This document shows, in pieces, positions 61,491 through 64,000 of a stretch of DNA of 64,000 nucleotides. Position 1 is the stretch's first letter. Each line of letters begins with the position of its first letter. The stretch is from positions 1,557,501 through 1,621,500 of the forward strand of contig CP114497.1 in assembly GCA_027186245.1 (NCBI GenBank), given 5' to 3'. The translations under genes and the position numbers were made by a program. The notes under the pieces are model-generated. The model worked only from the letters and a program-made list of their open reading frames with translations. It did not search any database and had not been told where the DNA came from. Source of the stretch: Coriaria nepalensis (lineage: Eukaryota > Streptophyta > Magnoliopsida > Cucurbitales > Coriariaceae).

Positions 61491-63704
61491 AGGACTATTC
61501 TCATTGGATCCACTTGGCCGGGAGATCATAGCAATAGCACTTCCTGCTGCTCTTGCTCTAGCTGCTGATCCTATTGCCTCTCTCATCGACACGGCCTTCC
61601 TCGGCCGTCTTGGTATGTTCTTAACTCGTTGCAAGCTATTTGGTTCAACATTTTAAAGTTCTGTTTGGTTATATATTTTAATTATCAGATATTCTCTTAA
61701 GAATTACGAGTTTTCAGTTTGTTTCAAATATTATTGTTTGAAGTTGTAATCTTTAATATATACCTCTGTTGATTAATTATGCGTAGGTCCGGTGGATATA
61801 AGCAGCGGTTGGAGTTTCTGTTGCTATATTCAACCAAGTTTCAAGGATCACTGTTTTCCCAGTCGTGAGCCTCGCAACATCTTTCGTCGCTGAAGGGGAC
61901 ACTATTGGAAAAGCCGAAGAGCTCACAGTGGTAGTGGAATCCGTCAAGGTCGGGCCTATAAAGGGGACGGCGAATCACAATTCTACTATGCAGGATGACC
62001 TTGATGACATGAAAAATGGCTCTTCTGTTGTTGAAATGAAGGAGACTACTAATGCTAAGACCAAAGACAACAGTAATAGGGAAATCACAAAACCTAAAGA
62101 TGGTAATCATCAAACTCGTTAATCGATTAATCAATTAGTACTAGCATTGGTGATAATTAGTAGTTCTTGTAATTGAAAATTTTTGGTGCAGGTAAAGTGG
62201 GAGGTAAAGTGATCAAACCCAAAAGGGTTAAGAAAAAGATTGCGACAGCATCAACTGCATTGTTGGTGGGTGGAGTCCTTGGTGTCCTTCAAGCTTTTTT
62301 CCTTGTTCTTGGAGGAATAACATTCTTGAATTTTATGGGCGTCAAAAATGTAAGTCTAATTATATGTATGTATATAATTAGATCTAACTAAGTTATTTGT
62401 TATAAAATCACTCCTTTTGTTTTCTAATGATAATGTTTGATATAATATGTAGGACTCCCCTATGATGGAACCAGCACTTAAAGTACTTATCATTGAGAGC
62501 ACTTGGTAGTCCAAAACGATGAATGGTGTCTTTCGAGGATTTAAGGATACGAAAACTCCACTATTCGCCACCGGTACAAATTAATTAATCAAGTAGTTAA
62601 TTATAATTAACAGTTATAAGTTAACATTAGTTAATCGAATTATGCAGTTGTGGGAGATTTAGCAAACATCGTTTTGGACCCAATTCTTATATTCACTTGC
62701 AAACTGGGGGTCAGTGGTGCTGCCATTGCACATGCTCTTTCACAGTAAGTGATCATCTCGTAATCGATATCTTACTAACTCGAGCAAGGTTAACTACGGA
62801 GGTCTGATGAGACTTTTCATGTAGGTACCTAATGTGTTTCATCCTTTTCTTCACATTGCTGCAATGACTTGATATTGTGTCTCCAAGCCTTACACAATTG
62901 CAAATTGGCCGATTCCTTAAAAACGGTATACGATTGTATATATGTATATAACTTCAATTCAATTAGTTTTATTGTTAATGATCTAACAACATTTGTGTGT
63001 ATTTTTTTGTCTTGTCTTGTTGTGTGGCAGCATTCATGTTGTTTGCTAGGGTTTTGACCGTGACGTTTGCAGCATTACTTGCCGCAAGATTTGGGTCAAT
63101 TCCCATGGCTGCTTTCCAAGTTTGCTTGCAAGTCTGGCTGACTTCCTCCCGACGGTTAAGCCGTCGCCGGTCAGGTAACTAACTGACCAACTAACTAACT
63201 AATAAATTACCTCATTTCAAAGACTAATTCATCTTCTAATAATGCTTTTCTATCACCATAAATTGTACTAGGCTATTCTGGCCTGTGAATTCGCTGGGAA
63301 GGACTATAGCAAAGCAGCAGCATGTGCAGCTCGTGTATCACAAGTAACTTCATTACTTCGGCCCAGAATATGATTAATCTGGCATGAGCTACATTAGCTC
63401 TCAATAGTTTACTAGATAAATTGATAAGCCGGGCATTTCCGGTCCCACAAGCAAAACTGGTGCTTATTATAAGTAGAAAAATAAAATATTAATTATGATA
63501 ATTAGTTTATTTCAGATGGGATTTGTGATGAAAATGGGGCTGAGTTTGTTGTTGGGAGTTGGCTTACATTTTGGAGCAGGAATATTTTCGCAAGATCCAA
63601 GTGTTCTTCACCTTATTAATATTGGCAACCCGGTAATTATTAATTAATCATTTCCCTAATTAAGCTAACTAATTACCCTAATTATTATCTCTAATTAATT
63701 TTCA

Positions 63705-63746
<42 letters not shown>

Positions 63747-63828
63747 AGTTTATTGCAGCCACTCAAAACCAATCAACTCCTTTGCTTTTGTTCTTGATGG
63801 TGTCAACTTTGGAGCTTCAGATTTCGGA
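61491..63828 (+). pseudogene. Tandem MATE transporter pseudogene (DTX42/43 type)
   Basis: It repeats the exon order of the intact MATE gene: GREIIAIALPAALALAADPIASLIDTAF (exon from 61491), a GPVD exon (61787), FNQVSRITVFPVVSLATSFVAEGD, KKKIATASTALLVGGV, a GVFRGFKDTKTPL exon, GDLANIVLDPILIFTC, GRFLKN, a TVTFAALLAARFGSIPMAAFQVCLQVW exon (read in parts), [38 protein letters not shown], and DGVNFGASDF. Breaks seen: one extra base after GPVD (61794-61802), one extra A and an internal deletion at about 62479-62516 that removes the VLLSLA segment, an in-frame TGA at 62865-62867, a lost base near 63155, a frame break at about 63755, no first exon, and no last two exons. Many splice sites are still intact, so decay is fairly recent. 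Confidence 0.88.
63711..63743 (+). repeat. (CT)n microsatellite in the last intron of the MATE pseudogene
   Basis: About 16 CT units lie directly before the acceptor TTTCAG at 63744-63749, lengthening the pyrimidine tract. Confidence 0.9.
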
Positions 63829-64000
63829 AAGGAAACGATACAAAGTGAAAGAGAGTAAATAATTGTACCCTTTTATTTTCTTTATTATTGTTGTTTTACT
63901 CTTTGATTTCAACACCGTAATCTTGAGTTATACCTCTAAGAAATGATATTTGTATTTCTATTCTTTGAAAAAAAAAAAAAAAAAAGATTAAACGAAAAAT

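Noticed and set aside
63966..63985. The A-run at the end of the window as a retrotransposon tail.
   Set aside because: Poly-A tracts are common throughout this AT-rich window, and no target duplication or retrotransposon sequence precedes it.
1..64000. CRISPR arrays, operons, phage or plasmid modules.
   Set aside because: The window is eukaryotic nuclear DNA; repeats are microsatellites and duplications without regular spacers.

Overview
The window is nuclear DNA of a flowering plant, almost certainly a eudicot. Coding exons are short and split by GT-AG introns rich in T. Intergenic DNA is AT-rich with poly-A/T, (TA)n and (CT)n tracts. The gene set is plant-typical: A20/AN1 stress-associated proteins, an arabinogalactan peptide, a thylakoid lumen protein, an R2R3-MYB and a BIG BROTHER type RING ligase. 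There are no operons, CRISPR arrays or prokaryotic features. Exon ends below were set by hand from splice sites, reading phase and the family pattern. Remarks on other species come from memory of the families, not from a search.

Layout, 1-26 kb. The 3' part of a TrmL/SpoU tRNA methyltransferase (+) runs tail to tail into GR1/COM1, the plant CtIP/Sae2 DNA-end resection factor (-). GR1 shares a promoter with LSM7 (+). Two A20/AN1 zinc-finger genes follow (both -), then a 691-residue PWI-like/RRM RNA-binding protein (+), an arabinogalactan peptide (+) with a decayed relative nearby (-), and a makorin E3 ligase (+) with two candidate last exons.

Layout, 26-45 kb. A thylakoid lumenal 19 kDa PsbP-like protein (+) and the RING-H2 ligase BIG BROTHER (+) flank an ADP/ATP carrier pseudogene (+). 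NIP7 (-), a ribosome biogenesis factor, is head to head with a plant-specific gene of unknown function (+). Then comes the mitochondrial ATP synthase OSCP subunit (+).

Layout, 45-64 kb. A broken SEC12-like first exon (-), a MYB46/83-like regulator (+), tRNA-Ser(GCT) (-), a small hAT-like element, a LEA_2 membrane protein (+), 5.7 kb of gene-poor AT-rich DNA, an intact MATE transporter of the DTX42/43-FRD3 type (+), and a decayed tandem MATE copy (+).

Most genes are unrelated housekeeping or regulatory genes that happen to be neighbours. The two head-to-head pairs (GR1/LSM7 and NIP7/unknown) probably share promoters carrying GGCCCA/TGGGC elements, and a telobox in the second case. I found no new multi-gene system. 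The most informative items are makorin's two mutually exclusive terminal exons, each supplying the last zinc ligand of the final CCCH finger, a widened R2 repeat in the MYB, a set of gene relics (ADP/ATP carrier, AG-peptide, SEC12-like, MATE), and a conserved-looking plant gene with no known role.
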